Shown piece after piece: positions 36,271 through 45,082 of a stretch of 53,871 nucleotides of DNA (its first letter is position 1; the number at the start of each line of letters is the position of its first letter). The stretch comes from Reyranella sp. (GTDB lineage: Bacteria > Pseudomonadota > Alphaproteobacteria > Reyranellales > Reyranellaceae), in the NCBI RefSeq assembly GCF_004296935.1, contig NZ_SCVH01000013.1:1-53871 (forward strand), in the 5' to 3' direction. The position numbers and the translations under genes are program-made. The notes under the pieces were generated by a model. The model was given only the letters and a program-made list of their open reading frames with translations. It had not been told where the DNA came from and did not search any database.

Positions 36271-37272
36271 GTGCCCGCGAGTGTGACCGTCGGCGATCCG
36301 ATGCCGCGCATCACCCTGCCCCTGGCGTCCGGCAACCTGTTCGATTCCTGGGCCCCGGTCACCTGGGGGCTGGCCATGATCTATTGGCTGGGCGCGCCGC
36401 CCGAGGCGTTGGTCCTGGCGCAGCTGGCCGACAAGCTGGCGGCCTGCGAAACGCTCCTGTACCTGGTGACGGCGGCGCTACCGGAGGCCCTGGGCGGCTA
36501 TCCCTCGTGGCTGCTCGATCGGGCGAACGAACTGGGCCGGGCCTTCGGCACAACCGGGCCTCTGGCGATCGCCGTCGATGCCGGCGGCCGGGTGGCGGGG
36601 GTGCTGCCGGCACCGACGTCCGCGGGTGTCGCGGCGCTGGCGGCGCGGCTTTACTCGGCGAGCACGCCGGCCATGGTGCAGGCCAAGGCACCGGTGCTGC
36701 TGCTCGACCGGGTGGTCGAGCCGCCGCTCTGCCGAACCCTGATCGAGCATTGGCGGCATCACGACAAGGTGGCCGACGTGGTGGGCTCGGCGGCCGGCAA
36801 CGTCGTCAATGCCGACGTGAAGCGCCGTCAGGATGTCCAACTGGGCGATCCGAAGTTGTTCGTCGAGGTCCGCGACCGCGTGGTGCGTCGCGTGATGCCG
36901 GCGATCGCGCAGGCGTTCCACAGTCGCATCAGGGTGATCGAGACGCCGATCATCGGCTGCTACGACGCCGCTTCCGGCGGCTGCTTCCGCCGTCACCGCG
37001 ACAACACCAGCAGTCGCAACGCACATCGGCAATTCGCGCTCAGCCTCAACCTCAATGCCGACGACGAATACGACGGCGGCGAGCTGCGGTTTCCCGAATT
37101 CGGCCGCGAACTCTACCGCCCGCCCGCCGGTGGCGCGCTGGTGTTCTCCTGCTCGCTGCTACATGAGGTCATGCCGGTAATCCGCGGACGCCGCTTCGGC
37201 GTCTTCACGTTTTTGTCGACGTCGGCTCCGTCGGTCAGCCGAACGGCTTTGCCACAAGGCAACCGGCGATAG
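36271..37272 (+). CDS. Redoxin-like domain fused to a 2-oxoglutarate/Fe(II) prolyl-4-hydroxylase-type oxygenase
   Basis: About 333 residues; starts at GTG 36271 or 36283 are likely because the redoxin motif VGDPMPRITLPLASGNLFDS begins there, while a TTG at 36226 is also in frame. Residues 1-145 resemble an AhpC/TSA redoxin but lack its peroxidatic Cys. The C-terminal half is a double-stranded beta-helix oxygenase: CFRRHRDNTS gives the His-x-Asp iron ligands, LLHEVMPVIRGRRFGVFTFLS the distal His and the Arg for 2-oxoglutarate. It probably hydroxylates a protein or small molecule. It ends one base from the convergent ubiD stop. Confidence 0.82.
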   Translation: MPASVTVGDPMPRITLPLASGNLFDSWAPVTWGLAMIYWLGAPPEALVLAQLADKLAACETLLYLVTAALPEALGGYPSWLLDRANELGRAFGTTGPLAIAVDAGGRVAGVLPAPTSAGVAALAARLYSASTPAMVQAKAPVLLLDRVVEPPLCRTLIEHWRHHDKVADVVGSAAGNVVNADVKRRQDVQLGDPKLFVEVRDRVVRRVMPAIAQAFHSRIRVIETPIIGCYDAASGGCFRRHRDNTSSRNAHRQFALSLNLNADDEYDGGELRFPEFGRELYRPPAGGALVFSCSLLHEVMPVIRGRRFGVFTFLSTSAPSVSRTALPQGNRR

Positions 37273-37273
37273 A

Positions 37274-38788
37274 TCAGCGCCAAATCTTCTTTCCGCTACC
37301 CGGCAGCCCCAGCTTGCTCCACATCGCGTCGACCTTGTCGACGACGGCCTGGTCCATCTTGATCTGCCGGCCCCATTCGCGATTTGTCTCGCCGGGGAAC
37401 TTGTCTGTCGCGTCGAGGCCGATTTTTGAGCCGAGGCCCGAGACGGGACTCGCGAAGTCGAGATAGTCGATCGGCGTGTTCTCGATCACGGTGATGTCGC
37501 GCGCCGGATCCATGCGCGTGGAGAGCGCCCACATCACCTGCTTCCAGTCGCGGGCGTCGATGTCGGCGTCCACCACGATCACCCACTTGGTGTACATGAA
37601 CTGCCGCAGATAGCTCCACACGCCCATCATCACGCGCTTGGCGTGGCCGGCGTAGGCCTTCTTCATCGAGACGACGGCGATGCGGTAGCTGCAGCCTTCG
37701 GGCGGCAGCCAGAAATCGACGATCTCGGGGAACTGCTGCTGGAAGAGGGGGATGAACACCTCGTTCAGCGCCTCGCCCAGCACCGAGGGTTCGTCGGGCG
37801 GCCGGCCGGTGAAGGTCGAGAGATAGATCGGCTTTTTGCGCATCGTGATCGCGCTGATCGTGAACACCGGGAACTGCTCGACGCTGTTGTAGTAGCCGGT
37901 GTGGTCGCCGTAGGGGCCCTCGTCGCCATAGTCGTCGAGGCTGACATGGCCTTCGAGCACGATCTCGGCTTCGGCCGGCACTTTCAGCGGCACCGTCTTG
38001 CAATCGACCAGCTCGACCTTCTTGCCCCTGAGGAGCCCGGCGAACTGATATTCCGACAGCGTGTCGGGCACCGGCGTCACGGCGGCCAGGATGGTGCCGG
38101 GGTCGGCGCCGATCACGGCCGCCACCGGCAGCGGCTCGCGCTTGCCCGCCCCCTTCCAGCGCTGGTGATGCTGCGCCCCGCCGCGATGTTTTAGCCAGCG
38201 CATCAGGGTCGTGTTCCTGCCCGTCACCTGCAGGCGATAGATGCCGAGGTTGTAGCTGTCCTGTTTATCGCCCCCTTTGGTATTTGGTGGATTCGGGCCT
38301 TGCGTGACGATCAGCGGCCAGGTGATCAGCGGCGCGGGCTCGCCGGGCCAGCAGGTCTGTATGGGCAATTTCCCGAGATCGATGTCGTCGCCGGTCAGCA
38401 CCACTTCCTGGCAGGGCGCGCTGCCGACGGTCTTGGGCTTCATCGCCATGACGGTGCGGACAAGCGGCAGCATGTCGAGCGCCTCGCGCCAGCCGCCCGG
38501 TGGTTCGGGCTGGCGCAGGAAGGCGAGCGTCTCGCCGACGGCTCGGAGCTGGCCGGGCTCGCGGTCCATGCCCCAGGCCACGCGCTCGACCGTGCCGAAG
38601 AGATTGACCAGCACCGGGATGTCGGAACCCACGACGTTCTCGAACAGCACGGCGGGGCCCTTCTCGGCCAGCAGCCGGGTCTGGATCTCGGTCATTTCGA
38701 GGACGGGCGACACGGGCGCCTTCACGCGCACGAGGCGTCCGCTCTTTTCCAACAGGTCGATGAAGTCGCGCAGCGAAGCGAAAGGCAT
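37274..38788 (-). CDS. ubiD: UbiD-family (prenylated-FMN) decarboxylase
   Basis: 504 residues. Recognised from [51 protein letters not shown] (containing the conserved Glu) and the ending [28 protein letters not shown]. The family uses prenylated FMN made by UbiX. The length and ending match 3-octaprenyl-4-hydroxybenzoate decarboxylase of ubiquinone synthesis, though other UbiD members act on aromatic acids. ubiA, which makes the substrate, is in this window at 44119-45048. ubiX is not seen. Confidence 0.93.
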   Translation of the reverse strand: MPFASLRDFIDLLEKSGRLVRVKAPVSPVLEMTEIQTRLLAEKGPAVLFENVVGSDIPVLVNLFGTVERVAWGMDREPGQLRAVGETLAFLRQPEPPGGWREALDMLPLVRTVMAMKPKTVGSAPCQEVVLTGDDIDLGKLPIQTCWPGEPAPLITWPLIVTQGPNPPNTKGGDKQDSYNLGIYRLQVTGRNTTLMRWLKHRGGAQHHQRWKGAGKREPLPVAAVIGADPGTILAAVTPVPDTLSEYQFAGLLRGKKVELVDCKTVPLKVPAEAEIVLEGHVSLDDYGDEGPYGDHTGYYNSVEQFPVFTISAITMRKKPIYLSTFTGRPPDEPSVLGEALNEVFIPLFQQQFPEIVDFWLPPEGCSYRIAVVSMKKAYAGHAKRVMMGVWSYLRQFMYTKWVIVVDADIDARDWKQVMWALSTRMDPARDITVIENTPIDYLDFASPVSGLGSKIGLDATDKFPGETNREWGRQIKMDQAVVDKVDAMWSKLGLPGSGKKIWR

Positions 38789-38817
38789 GCGGCTCTTTAG
38801 AGGAGGAAGCCCTCAGT

Positions 38818-38891
38818 TGTCATCCCGAGGCTGTAAGCCGAGGGATCCTTAAGGCCATGAGCAAAGATGCTTCGCTTCGCTCAGCATGACA
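38818..38891. repeat. REP-like imperfect inverted repeat
   Basis: TGTCATCCCGAGG at the left end and GCTCAGCATGACA at the right end face each other over 74 bases, with internal GCTTCGCTTCGC and an AGCCGAGGGATCCTTAAGG stretch. I recognise this as the widespread intergenic TGTCAT...ATGACA repeat type found dispersed in proteobacteria. It lies between two leftward genes and overlaps no ORF. Confidence 0.65.
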
Positions 38892-38900
38892 CCGCATGCC

Positions 38901-39992
38901 TCAGGCCGCCTGCGCCGCCTTGACCGGTCCCCACGACTTCAGCACCGGCAGCACTTCCTTGGCGAAGAGTCTCAGGCCGCGCTCGGAGACCTCGAAGGGC
39001 GTGCCGCCGAAGCGGAAGGCGACGTTCATCTCGAAGTCGCCGACGATCTTCCGCCGCGCCTCGATGCCGCGCAGGATCTTGTCGGGCGTGCCCCAGCTTG
39101 CCGCCTGCATGAAGCCGTCGACCGCGCCCTCGATGCCGCCCTTGCGCGCGATCTCGGCCTTCTGCTGGTAGGAGTCGTAGCCCTTCACCGTCTTGAAGTG
39201 CTCGCCCAGGAATTCATAGTGGTAGAAATTGCTCTCGACGAACTTGCCCTGGTAGCGGCGCGCCTCGTCCTCGATCGTGGCGCTGTCGGGACCGCAGACG
39301 CAGAATTCGGTCAGCATGACGGTGGGCGGTGCGGTGCCGTGATACTTGGCGTGCAGCTCGCGGCCCTTCTCGATCATCGGCGCCCGCATCTCCCACGGCC
39401 GGTCGGCGAACATCACGATATGGGCGCCGAGCTTGGCGGCTGAGTCGATCGAATCCTCGCTCGACGCCACGGCATAGATGCGCCCGTCGAAGGAGTTCTG
39501 CGGCCTGGGGCGGATTTCCACGCGCGGCTGCTTGTAGTACTTGCCGTCGCCTTCGATGAAGCCGGTCTTGAGGGCGTCGATGATCATCGGCGCCGCCTCG
39601 TCGAAGCGGCCGCGCGATTCGTCCATGCTGAGGCGGAAGGCGTTGAATTCGCGCCGGGCGAGGCCACGGCCCATGCCGAGGCGCAGCCTTCCCTTGCTCA
39701 GCATGTCGAGCACGGCGGCATTTTCGGCCACGCGCAGCGGATCGTGCCACGGCAGGATCACGGCCGCGGTGCCGACGTCGATGTTCGGGCAGAGCGCCGT
39801 CAGGTGGGTCATCAGCGCGAGGTTGTCGGGCACGAACGAGTAGTCGTTGAAATGGTGCTCGGCCGACCACAGGCAATCGAAGCCCGAGTCGGCGGCGATC
39901 CGCGCCAGGCGGATCTCCTCGTCCCACACACGCTGATCGGGGCAGTCGTCCCAGCCGTAGCTGGCGAACACCATCATCATGCCGACGTCCAT
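38901..39992 (-). CDS. LLM-class flavin-dependent monooxygenase
   Basis: 363 residues. The bacterial-luciferase fold is clear in CLWSAEHHFNDYSFVPDNLALMTHLTAL, VGTAAVILPWHDPLRVAENAAVLDMLSKGRLRLGMGRGLARREFNAF, YKQPRVEIRPRPQN and WGTPDKIL. The EHHF motif is typical of the FMN-dependent luciferase-like monooxygenase branch. It needs a partner flavin reductase, not seen here. The substrate is unknown. It is divergent from the oxygenase-like gene at 40084. Confidence 0.88.
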   Translation of the reverse strand: MDVGMMMVFASYGWDDCPDQRVWDEEIRLARIAADSGFDCLWSAEHHFNDYSFVPDNLALMTHLTALCPNIDVGTAAVILPWHDPLRVAENAAVLDMLSKGRLRLGMGRGLARREFNAFRLSMDESRGRFDEAAPMIIDALKTGFIEGDGKYYKQPRVEIRPRPQNSFDGRIYAVASSEDSIDSAAKLGAHIVMFADRPWEMRAPMIEKGRELHAKYHGTAPPTVMLTEFCVCGPDSATIEDEARRYQGKFVESNFYHYEFLGEHFKTVKGYDSYQQKAEIARKGGIEGAVDGFMQAASWGTPDKILRGIEARRKIVGDFEMNVAFRFGGTPFEVSERGLRLFAKEVLPVLKSWGPVKAAQAA

Positions 39993-40083
39993 GGGAGTTC
40001 CTCCTGGGTCGTTTCTCGTCTTGGAGAAATGCTTTCATGGGAAGGTGCTTCGCGTCACCCGCCATGGCATTCTGACGTTTGGC

Positions 40084-40806
40084 ATGCGGAACACAGCCTT
40101 CCCGAAAGAATTCGAGGACCTGCTGAGCAGGGTCGGCCGCCGGGTGCTGGCAGGCACGCATCCGCTGTGTGGGGCGCTCGCCAACCCGCGCACCCGCTTC
40201 CTCGCTCAGGACGATCTTCTAGACCGGACCAAGGCCCAGCGCGTACGCCGGGTGCTGGAGGAAAACCTCGCCGACAAGCTCGAGACGATCGAGAAGCCGA
40301 TCCCGCCCGACAGCATCTGGGGCATGCGGCACGACTACGGCGAGCGCCTGCCCAAGACGAGCCGCGCCCGCACCATCTACTTCGAAAGCCGGCGCGAGCC
40401 CGGCGTGAAGCCGGCCGAAAAGCTCGGGCTTGTCCGGATGATGCGGTCGCAAAGTTTCCGTGCCTTCGCCGAGGCCTTGGCCGGCCGCAAGCTGGCGTCG
40501 GGCTGGGGCCTGCAAGTGCTGCGCTACGGGCCGGGCGACTATGCCGGGCCGCACAACGACCACCATCCCGAGAACAAGGATGCCAAGGGCGGCTATATCG
40601 ACCTGCATCTCAGCCTCGCCTCGCCGGCGGTGGCGCACCAGTGGCTGGTCTATAGCCGCGCCGGCCATTTCAGCGAGATCGTCTCAGTGGCCAGGCCGGC
40701 GGCGGTGACGGCCTACCGCCTGCCGTTCTGGCACTACACCACGCCGCTGGTCGGCAAGCCCAACGCCGCCCGCTGGGTGCTGCTGGGGACGTTCCTCTAT
40801 CGGTAG
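40084..40806 (+). CDS. Probable 2-oxoglutarate/Fe(II) oxygenase-like protein
   Basis: 240 residues from the ATG at 40084; the frame is open upstream across the divergent LLM start, which is not coding here. The segment LQVLRYGPGDYAGPHNDHHPENKDAKGGYIDLHLSLAS has the spacing of the jelly-roll His-x-Asp iron site (His-Asn-Asp). FWHYTTPLVGKPNAARWVLLGTFLY offers a distal His and a basic residue. I rate it as a distant oxygenase relative. No partner gene is nearby. Confidence 0.65.
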   Translation: MRNTAFPKEFEDLLSRVGRRVLAGTHPLCGALANPRTRFLAQDDLLDRTKAQRVRRVLEENLADKLETIEKPIPPDSIWGMRHDYGERLPKTSRARTIYFESRREPGVKPAEKLGLVRMMRSQSFRAFAEALAGRKLASGWGLQVLRYGPGDYAGPHNDHHPENKDAKGGYIDLHLSLASPAVAHQWLVYSRAGHFSEIVSVARPAAVTAYRLPFWHYTTPLVGKPNAARWVLLGTFLYR

Positions 40807-40903
40807 GCTGGGAGCGCGCCACTCCAGTGGCGCTCATGAATCATGAGAAGAAGCGCCACTTCGGGTGGAGCAACCTCCGCCCTTGAGTGGCGCGCTTCCA
40901 GCC
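40806..40903. repeat. 98-bp imperfect palindrome (family A, copy 1)
   Basis: The left arm begins GGCTGGGAGCGCGCCACTCC and the right arm ends with its near complement GCGCGCTTCCAGCC. Inner AGTGGCGC and GCGCCACT half-sites and a CATGAATCATGAGAAGAAG spacer complete it. The same arm and spacer sequence form a perfect palindrome at 49261-49332. Family A can be considered a REP/BIME-like intergenic element or a bidirectional terminator. Confidence 0.7.
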
Positions 40904-40941
40904 AAAGACAAAGATGCCAGCGTTGCTGGCACTACATAAAG

Positions 40942-41018
40942 TTGCAAGTTCAGCAGGTTTTTGCTAGTTTCTTTGGCATGATGGGAGACGCCCGCGGAGA
41001 GATCCGACGGGCTTTTTT
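40942..41018 (+). ncRNA. Promoter-hairpin-terminator element, copy 2 (candidate small RNA or leader)
   Basis: TTGCAA (40942-40947), 17 bases including TTCAGCAGGTTTT, TAGTTT (40965-40970), then ATG at 40978 and a terminator: GCCCG (40990-40994) pairing with CGGGC (41008-41012), inner GGA/TCC pairs and six T. It is colinear with the element at 22216. It has no downstream gene on its strand, which favours a free small RNA here. Confidence 0.45.
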
Positions 41019-41118
41019 GTGGTCCATTTTGCATCGAGTTCGGCGGTGATTTTCCAGACACTCATCCTGCGAAGCAGCCGGGCTCGGTGGCACAGTTTGT
41101 CAGGGGGCGATCGGGCAA

Positions 41119-41146
41119 CCGGATCAAGGGCTTGATCCGGCTTTTT
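41119..41146 (+). terminator. Intrinsic terminator in a repeat-rich gap
   Basis: CCGGATCAAG and CTTGATCCGG pair over 10 bp around a two-base gap, followed by CTTTTTG. It stops rightward transcription before the convergent creA gene. Apart from this, the palindrome and the element at 40942, nothing else is seen in the 409-base gap 40807-41215. Confidence 0.75.
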
Positions 41147-41215
41147 GGCACAGCTTCCGGGACACTGCGTGGCACAACGAGGTGTGCCAGGAAATGGTCC
41201 ACTAGTTGAGTCCGG

Positions 41216-41671
41216 CTACTTGAGTCCGACGGGCACCACGCTGATGGAATTCTGCGGGCTGCCCTCGATCACGCGGTCGGTATAGGTGAGGTAGACCAGG
41301 GCGCGGCGCTTGGGGTCCCAGAACCGCACGACCTGGGTGGTCTTGAAGATCAGCGAGGCGCGTTCGCTGAAAACCTCGTGCGGGCTCTTGAGCTTGTCGA
41401 GCATCGACGGATCGATCGCCCCGGTCTGCTGGCAGGAGATCGAGGCCTGGGCCGGGTCCTCGGCAACGCCGAAGGCTCCCTTGATGCCGCCGGTGCGGGC
41501 GCGGGCGATGTAGCAGGTGACGCCTGCCACGTCGGGGTCGTCGAAGGCTTCGACTGCGATCTTGTCGTTGGGACCCAGCCATTTGAAACGGTAGCTGACC
41601 GAGCCGATCTCTTCCGCCATGGCGGGAAGCGCCAGCAGCAAGGCCAGCGAGGCGAGGACGGCACGAACCAT
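41216..41671 (-). CDS. creA: CreA family periplasmic protein
   Basis: 151 residues with signal peptide [21 protein letters not shown]. The CreA signature is present: [45 protein letters not shown] (about 21-65), then [17 protein letters not shown] and [29 protein letters not shown]. Two Cys residues (about 53 and 80) may form a disulfide. The role is unknown in spite of the name. It starts one base after the DMT gene stop, at the end of a leftward operon. Confidence 0.9.
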   Translation of the reverse strand: MVRAVLASLALLLALPAMAEEIGSVSYRFKWLGPNDKIAVEAFDDPDVAGVTCYIARARTGGIKGAFGVAEDPAQASISCQQTGAIDPSMLDKLKSPHEVFSERASLIFKTTQVVRFWDPKRRALVYLTYTDRVIEGSPQNSISVVPVGLK

Positions 41672-41672
41672 G

Positions 41673-42593
41673 TCAGGCTCCTTTGACGGGCGGGCGCGTG
41701 GCCAGGAACAGGCCGGGCAGCACCAGCAGCGTTCCGATCAGATGGTACCATTGCGGCGCTTCGCCAAGGGCTGCCCAGGCCATCAGCCCGACGTAGAGCG
41801 GTCCGAGATACATCGACACGCTGGTGACCGAGGGGCCGAGCTCGCGGATGCAGAAGGCGAAGGCGCCGTAGGCGCCGACACCGGGCACGATGGCGAGCAC
41901 GATCCAGACCGCCCAGGTGCGCCAGTCGGCGAAGGCGGGACCCTGCCAGAACGCCGCCTCGCCGATCGCGAAGGGCAGCAGCACCAGCGAGCCCGCGAGG
42001 GAAATGGCGCAAAGCCTGGTCAGGGGATCGAGCGCGCTTGGCCGGTGCTTCAGCAGCACACAGTAGATTCCCCAGCAGGCCGAAGCGGCGGCGATCCAGA
42101 GATCGCCTTCGGTGAAGTGCACGGAGAGGAGGTTGTCGAACCGGCCCTTGGCGAAGACCGAGGCGACACCGGCCAGGCAGAGCACGATGCCGGCGATGCG
42201 GGCCGCCGTCAGCCGCTCGCGGTAGAGCAGGCGGCCCAGCGCCACGACCAGGATCGGCGAGGCGGCATAGATCAGGCCGATGTTGAGGGCCGGAGTCGTG
42301 CGGCCGCCGATATAGACCCAGGCGCCGCAGATCCACATGCCGATCGCGCCCAGCATCAGCAGATCAGGCCATTCGCGGGCCAGCGCATGGCGGTGGCGGA
42401 CGAGGCGCGGCCAGGCGAAGGGGAGCAGGAGCATGGCGACCAGGAGCCAGCGGCCGAGTGCCAGGGCGTTGGGCGGCACGAAGGTGGCATAGCGCGCCAT
42501 CAGCATGTTCACGCCGAAGAAGGCCGGCGACAGGAACAGCAGGATCCAGGCGAGACGACGGCGGTTCAAAGGATGGCGATTGAGAGACGGCAC
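41673..42593 (-). CDS. DMT-superfamily (EamA) exporter
   Basis: 306 residues from a GTG. Ten hydrophobic segments in two EamA repeats can be counted, the second repeat beginning near [21 protein letters not shown]. Features include [28 protein letters not shown] and [35 protein letters not shown], the paired EamA endings. Such proteins export amino acids or related small metabolites. The substrate cannot be deduced. It lies 27 bases after the Cys-rich gene and directly before creA. Confidence 0.9.
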   Translation of the reverse strand: MPSLNRHPLNRRRLAWILLFLSPAFFGVNMLMARYATFVPPNALALGRWLLVAMLLLPFAWPRLVRHRHALAREWPDLLMLGAIGMWICGAWVYIGGRTTPALNIGLIYAASPILVVALGRLLYRERLTAARIAGIVLCLAGVASVFAKGRFDNLLSVHFTEGDLWIAAASACWGIYCVLLKHRPSALDPLTRLCAISLAGSLVLLPFAIGEAAFWQGPAFADWRTWAVWIVLAIVPGVGAYGAFAFCIRELGPSVTSVSMYLGPLYVGLMAWAALGEAPQWYHLIGTLLVLPGLFLATRPPVKGA

Positions 42594-42620
42594 GACGACC
42601 TATTGTCAGGCGGCGCGAGG

Positions 42621-43367
42621 TCAGCTCGGACGAAGGCCTTCCTTGGGTACCTCGCCGCCAGCTTCCTTCACCGCCTCACGATACTCCTTTTCGGAGGTGA
42701 AGGGCTTGGCCTTGGGGAAGTCCTTCTTTCGGCCGGGCCTGATCTCGCCACTCGAAGGGGCGACGATCAGCAGCTCGCCGTCGCGGCCGAGCAGCGGGAT
42801 CTCGCGCTTCCAGCGCGAGTAGACGCGCCGCGCCGAGGCGGAGAAGTCGACATAGGTCGCGAACTCGCTCGCGTCCTTGACGAACAGCGCCTCGTAGGTG
42901 GCGACGAATTCGCTCACGAACTTGGCGTCGACGATCTCGAGGTTCGACATCATCCAGCAGCGGTCCTCGAACACCCAGTAGGTGCCGACACCGACGAACT
43001 GCCGCTCGCGCGTGATGTAGGGATAGAAGGGGAAGCCGCGGCAGGCGATGGTGCGGTTGTCGCGCTCGCAGTGCCGGGCGCCCTTGCAATGGATGGCCAT
43101 GCAGTCCGACGTCAGCTCGGCCACGATCTGCTTGGTGGCGTAGTCGTAAGGCTTGAACTTGGACCACAGGTCGGTGCGGGTCTTGAGCAGGTCGAACTCG
43201 ACCTTGTGGACAACGGGCACCGCATTCTGGGTCGAGCAGCAGACCGGCTCGCCATCGTTCAGCGGCGCACACTTGCGGCCGCAATCGAAGCGCGAGACCG
43301 GGGCGTTGAAACCCTCGTAGAGGCTCGCGAAGTCGGCGGGCTTGATGGTGGACTTCGGGGTTTTCAC
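42621..43367 (-). CDS. Cys-rich protein, possible YkgJ-like metal-cluster domain
   Basis: About 248 residues from GTG 43367; the frame is open to a GTG at 43472 inside the next gene, so the start is uncertain. The N-terminal half has nine cysteines: RFDCGRKCAPLN, EPVCCSTQ, SDCMAIHCKGARHCERDNRTIACRGFPFYPY. This order and the CRGFPFYP ending recall YkgJ-type (UPF0153) zinc- or iron-binding clusters. The C-terminal half is charged and lacks Cys. No signal peptide is seen with this start. Function unknown. Confidence 0.65.
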   Translation of the reverse strand: MKTPKSTIKPADFASLYEGFNAPVSRFDCGRKCAPLNDGEPVCCSTQNAVPVVHKVEFDLLKTRTDLWSKFKPYDYATKQIVAELTSDCMAIHCKGARHCERDNRTIACRGFPFYPYITRERQFVGVGTYWVFEDRCWMMSNLEIVDAKFVSEFVATYEALFVKDASEFATYVDFSASARRVYSRWKREIPLLGRDGELLIVAPSSGEIRPGRKKDFPKAKPFTSEKEYREAVKEAGGEVPKEGLRPS

Positions 43368-43447
43368 TTTTGGGTTTTCTGGGGCATGCGCGAGGGCGTT
43401 TAGCCCAATCCTATGTGAAAGAACAGTGAAGGAATTCTGACTGCTGC

Positions 43448-44119
43448 CTAGGGATGAGGCAGTACGCGCCACACCACGGTCTCGCGCATGCCCCGATTCT
43501 CGAGCTGGAGCGAAGTCGGGATGTCGTAGCGGGCGCGTTCCTCGAGGCCCTGGGCGCTGAAGTAGTTGCGGCCGGGGTCGCCCAGCAGCACCAGTCGGCC
43601 GAGCCTTGCATGGCTGCGCAGCCAGGCCAGCGCCCGCACCGACATCTCGCGCTCGTAACAGACGTCGCCCGCAATCACCACGTCGGCATCAGGGAGGCCG
43701 TCAGGCCCGGCCAGCCAGTCTTCCGCACTGACATTGAAGGCAACGCCGTTGGCCTCGCCGTTGAGGCGCGCCGCCACCAGCGACAGCGCATCGATGTCGT
43801 TGGCGATCACCGAGGCGGCGCCGGCGCGGGCCGCGGCCATCGACGAGACGCCGGAGCCCGCGGCGAAGTCGATGACGCGCTTGCCGCGCGCCATCTCCGG
43901 ATTGTCGAGCAGGTAGCGCGCGATCGCCTGGCCGCCTGGCCAGCAGAAGGCCCAGTAGGGCGGATCGACGTTCTGCTCCTCCAGCCACGCTTCGGTGGCC
44001 TGCCAGATCGGCACATATTCGGTGGCGAGCCAGAGCTTGAACTCCGGCACCATGGCCGGCGCCTCGAGGGCGGTGTTGTTGCGGATGAAGCCCTCGGGAT
44101 CGACCGGCAGGCGCGCCAT
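43448..44119 (-). CDS. ETF-beta lysine methyltransferase-like class I methyltransferase
   Basis: 223 residues. PPYWAFCWPGGQAIARYLLDNPEMARGKRV (about 53-81) is the ETFB-lysine methyltransferase signature, then SAM motif I VIDFAAGSGVSSMAAARAGA, ANDIDALSLVAARLN and the post-II motif GDVCYER. GDPGRNYFS near 180-188 also agrees with the human enzyme ETFBKMT as I remember it. That enzyme methylates lysines of the electron-transfer flavoprotein beta subunit; Agrobacterium has a homologue. Its ATG overlaps the ubiA stop by one base. Confidence 0.82.
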   Translation of the reverse strand: MARLPVDPEGFIRNNTALEAPAMVPEFKLWLATEYVPIWQATEAWLEEQNVDPPYWAFCWPGGQAIARYLLDNPEMARGKRVIDFAAGSGVSSMAAARAGAASVIANDIDALSLVAARLNGEANGVAFNVSAEDWLAGPDGLPDADVVIAGDVCYEREMSVRALAWLRSHARLGRLVLLGDPGRNYFSAQGLEERARYDIPTSLQLENRGMRETVVWRVLPHP

Positions 44120-45048
44120 CAGCGCAAGGTCAGGTGGCCGGCGGCAATCGCCGCCAGCAGCAGCCAACCGATCAGGGCATTGGCCTTGAACTTGAAATGG
44201 CAGTTGGCCGGGTCGTTCTGGCGCAGGAAGGCGATCTGCCAGGCGAAGTGCAGGGCAACGGCAGCCAGGATCGCGAAATAGAGCGGACCCAGCGCGGCGA
44301 GATGACCGGCCAGGGCCCAGGCGGCGAGCGCCAGCACCGCGAACAGCGCGAGCCAGCGCCGGGGCGCAGCGGCAAAGCGCCGGGCCGTCGAGCGGACGCC
44401 GATGACGGCATCGTCGCGCTGGTCCTGCATGGCGTAGATCGTATCGTAGACCATCGTCCAGGCGACGCCGCCGGCGTAGAGCGCCACCGCGGCCCACGAG
44501 AGTTCGCCGGTGACGGCGGCGAAGCCCACCAGCGCTCCCCAGTTGAAGGCGAGGCCGAGCACGACCTGCGGCCACGAGGTGAGGCGCTTCATGGTGGGGT
44601 AGATCGCGACCAGGATCAGCGAGGCCAGAGCCACGCCGCCCGCGAACTTGTTCAGCTTGAAGAGGATGGCGACACCCACCAGCGACTGCAGCGCCGTCCA
44701 GATCAGCGCATTGCGCAGCTTCACCTCGCCCGCCGGCAGTGGCCTGGTGCGCGTGCGCTCGACCTGGGCGTCGATCTTGCGGTCGACGATGTCGTTCCAG
44801 GTGCAGCCCGCGCCGCGCATGGCCAGCGCCCCCAGTGCAAACAGCGCCATCCAGCCGGCCAGGCGGCCCCATTCCGGCGCCAGCCCCAGGGTGAGCGACC
44901 ACCAGCAGGGAAACAGCAGCAGCCAGGTGCCGATCGGCCGGTCCCAGCGCGACAGCCGGCCATAGGGCCGGGCCCAGGGCGGCAGGTAGCGCAGCGACCA
45001 GTGCTGGCGGTCGATGTCGGTAAAGCCGGTTGTTCCGTCGGCGGTCAT
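44119..45048 (-). CDS. ubiA: 4-Hydroxybenzoate polyprenyltransferase
   Basis: 309 residues from the ATG at 45048; an extended upstream frame overlaps the rsmE start and is not needed. It joins a polyprenyl chain to 4-hydroxybenzoate in ubiquinone synthesis. The two Mg-binding Asp motifs are GCTWNDIVDRKIDAQVERTRTRPL and YDTIYAMQDQRDD. About eight membrane segments are seen. It is divergent from rsmE with 34 bases between the starts and heads the leftward operon with the ETF-beta methyltransferase. Confidence 0.96.
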   Translation of the reverse strand: MTADGTTGFTDIDRQHWSLRYLPPWARPYGRLSRWDRPIGTWLLLFPCWWSLTLGLAPEWGRLAGWMALFALGALAMRGAGCTWNDIVDRKIDAQVERTRTRPLPAGEVKLRNALIWTALQSLVGVAILFKLNKFAGGVALASLILVAIYPTMKRLTSWPQVVLGLAFNWGALVGFAAVTGELSWAAVALYAGGVAWTMVYDTIYAMQDQRDDAVIGVRSTARRFAAAPRRWLALFAVLALAAWALAGHLAALGPLYFAILAAVALHFAWQIAFLRQNDPANCHFKFKANALIGWLLLAAIAAGHLTLR

Positions 45049-45082
45049 GGCGGCATCATGCAGCCATGAAGGCGGGAACTCC

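Noticed and set aside
41619-43403. 594-codon rightward ORF opposite the DMT and Cys-rich genes
   Set aside because: Composition (Glu, Gly, Arg, Ala) is that of an antisense frame; the leftward genes have clear membrane and Cys patterns.
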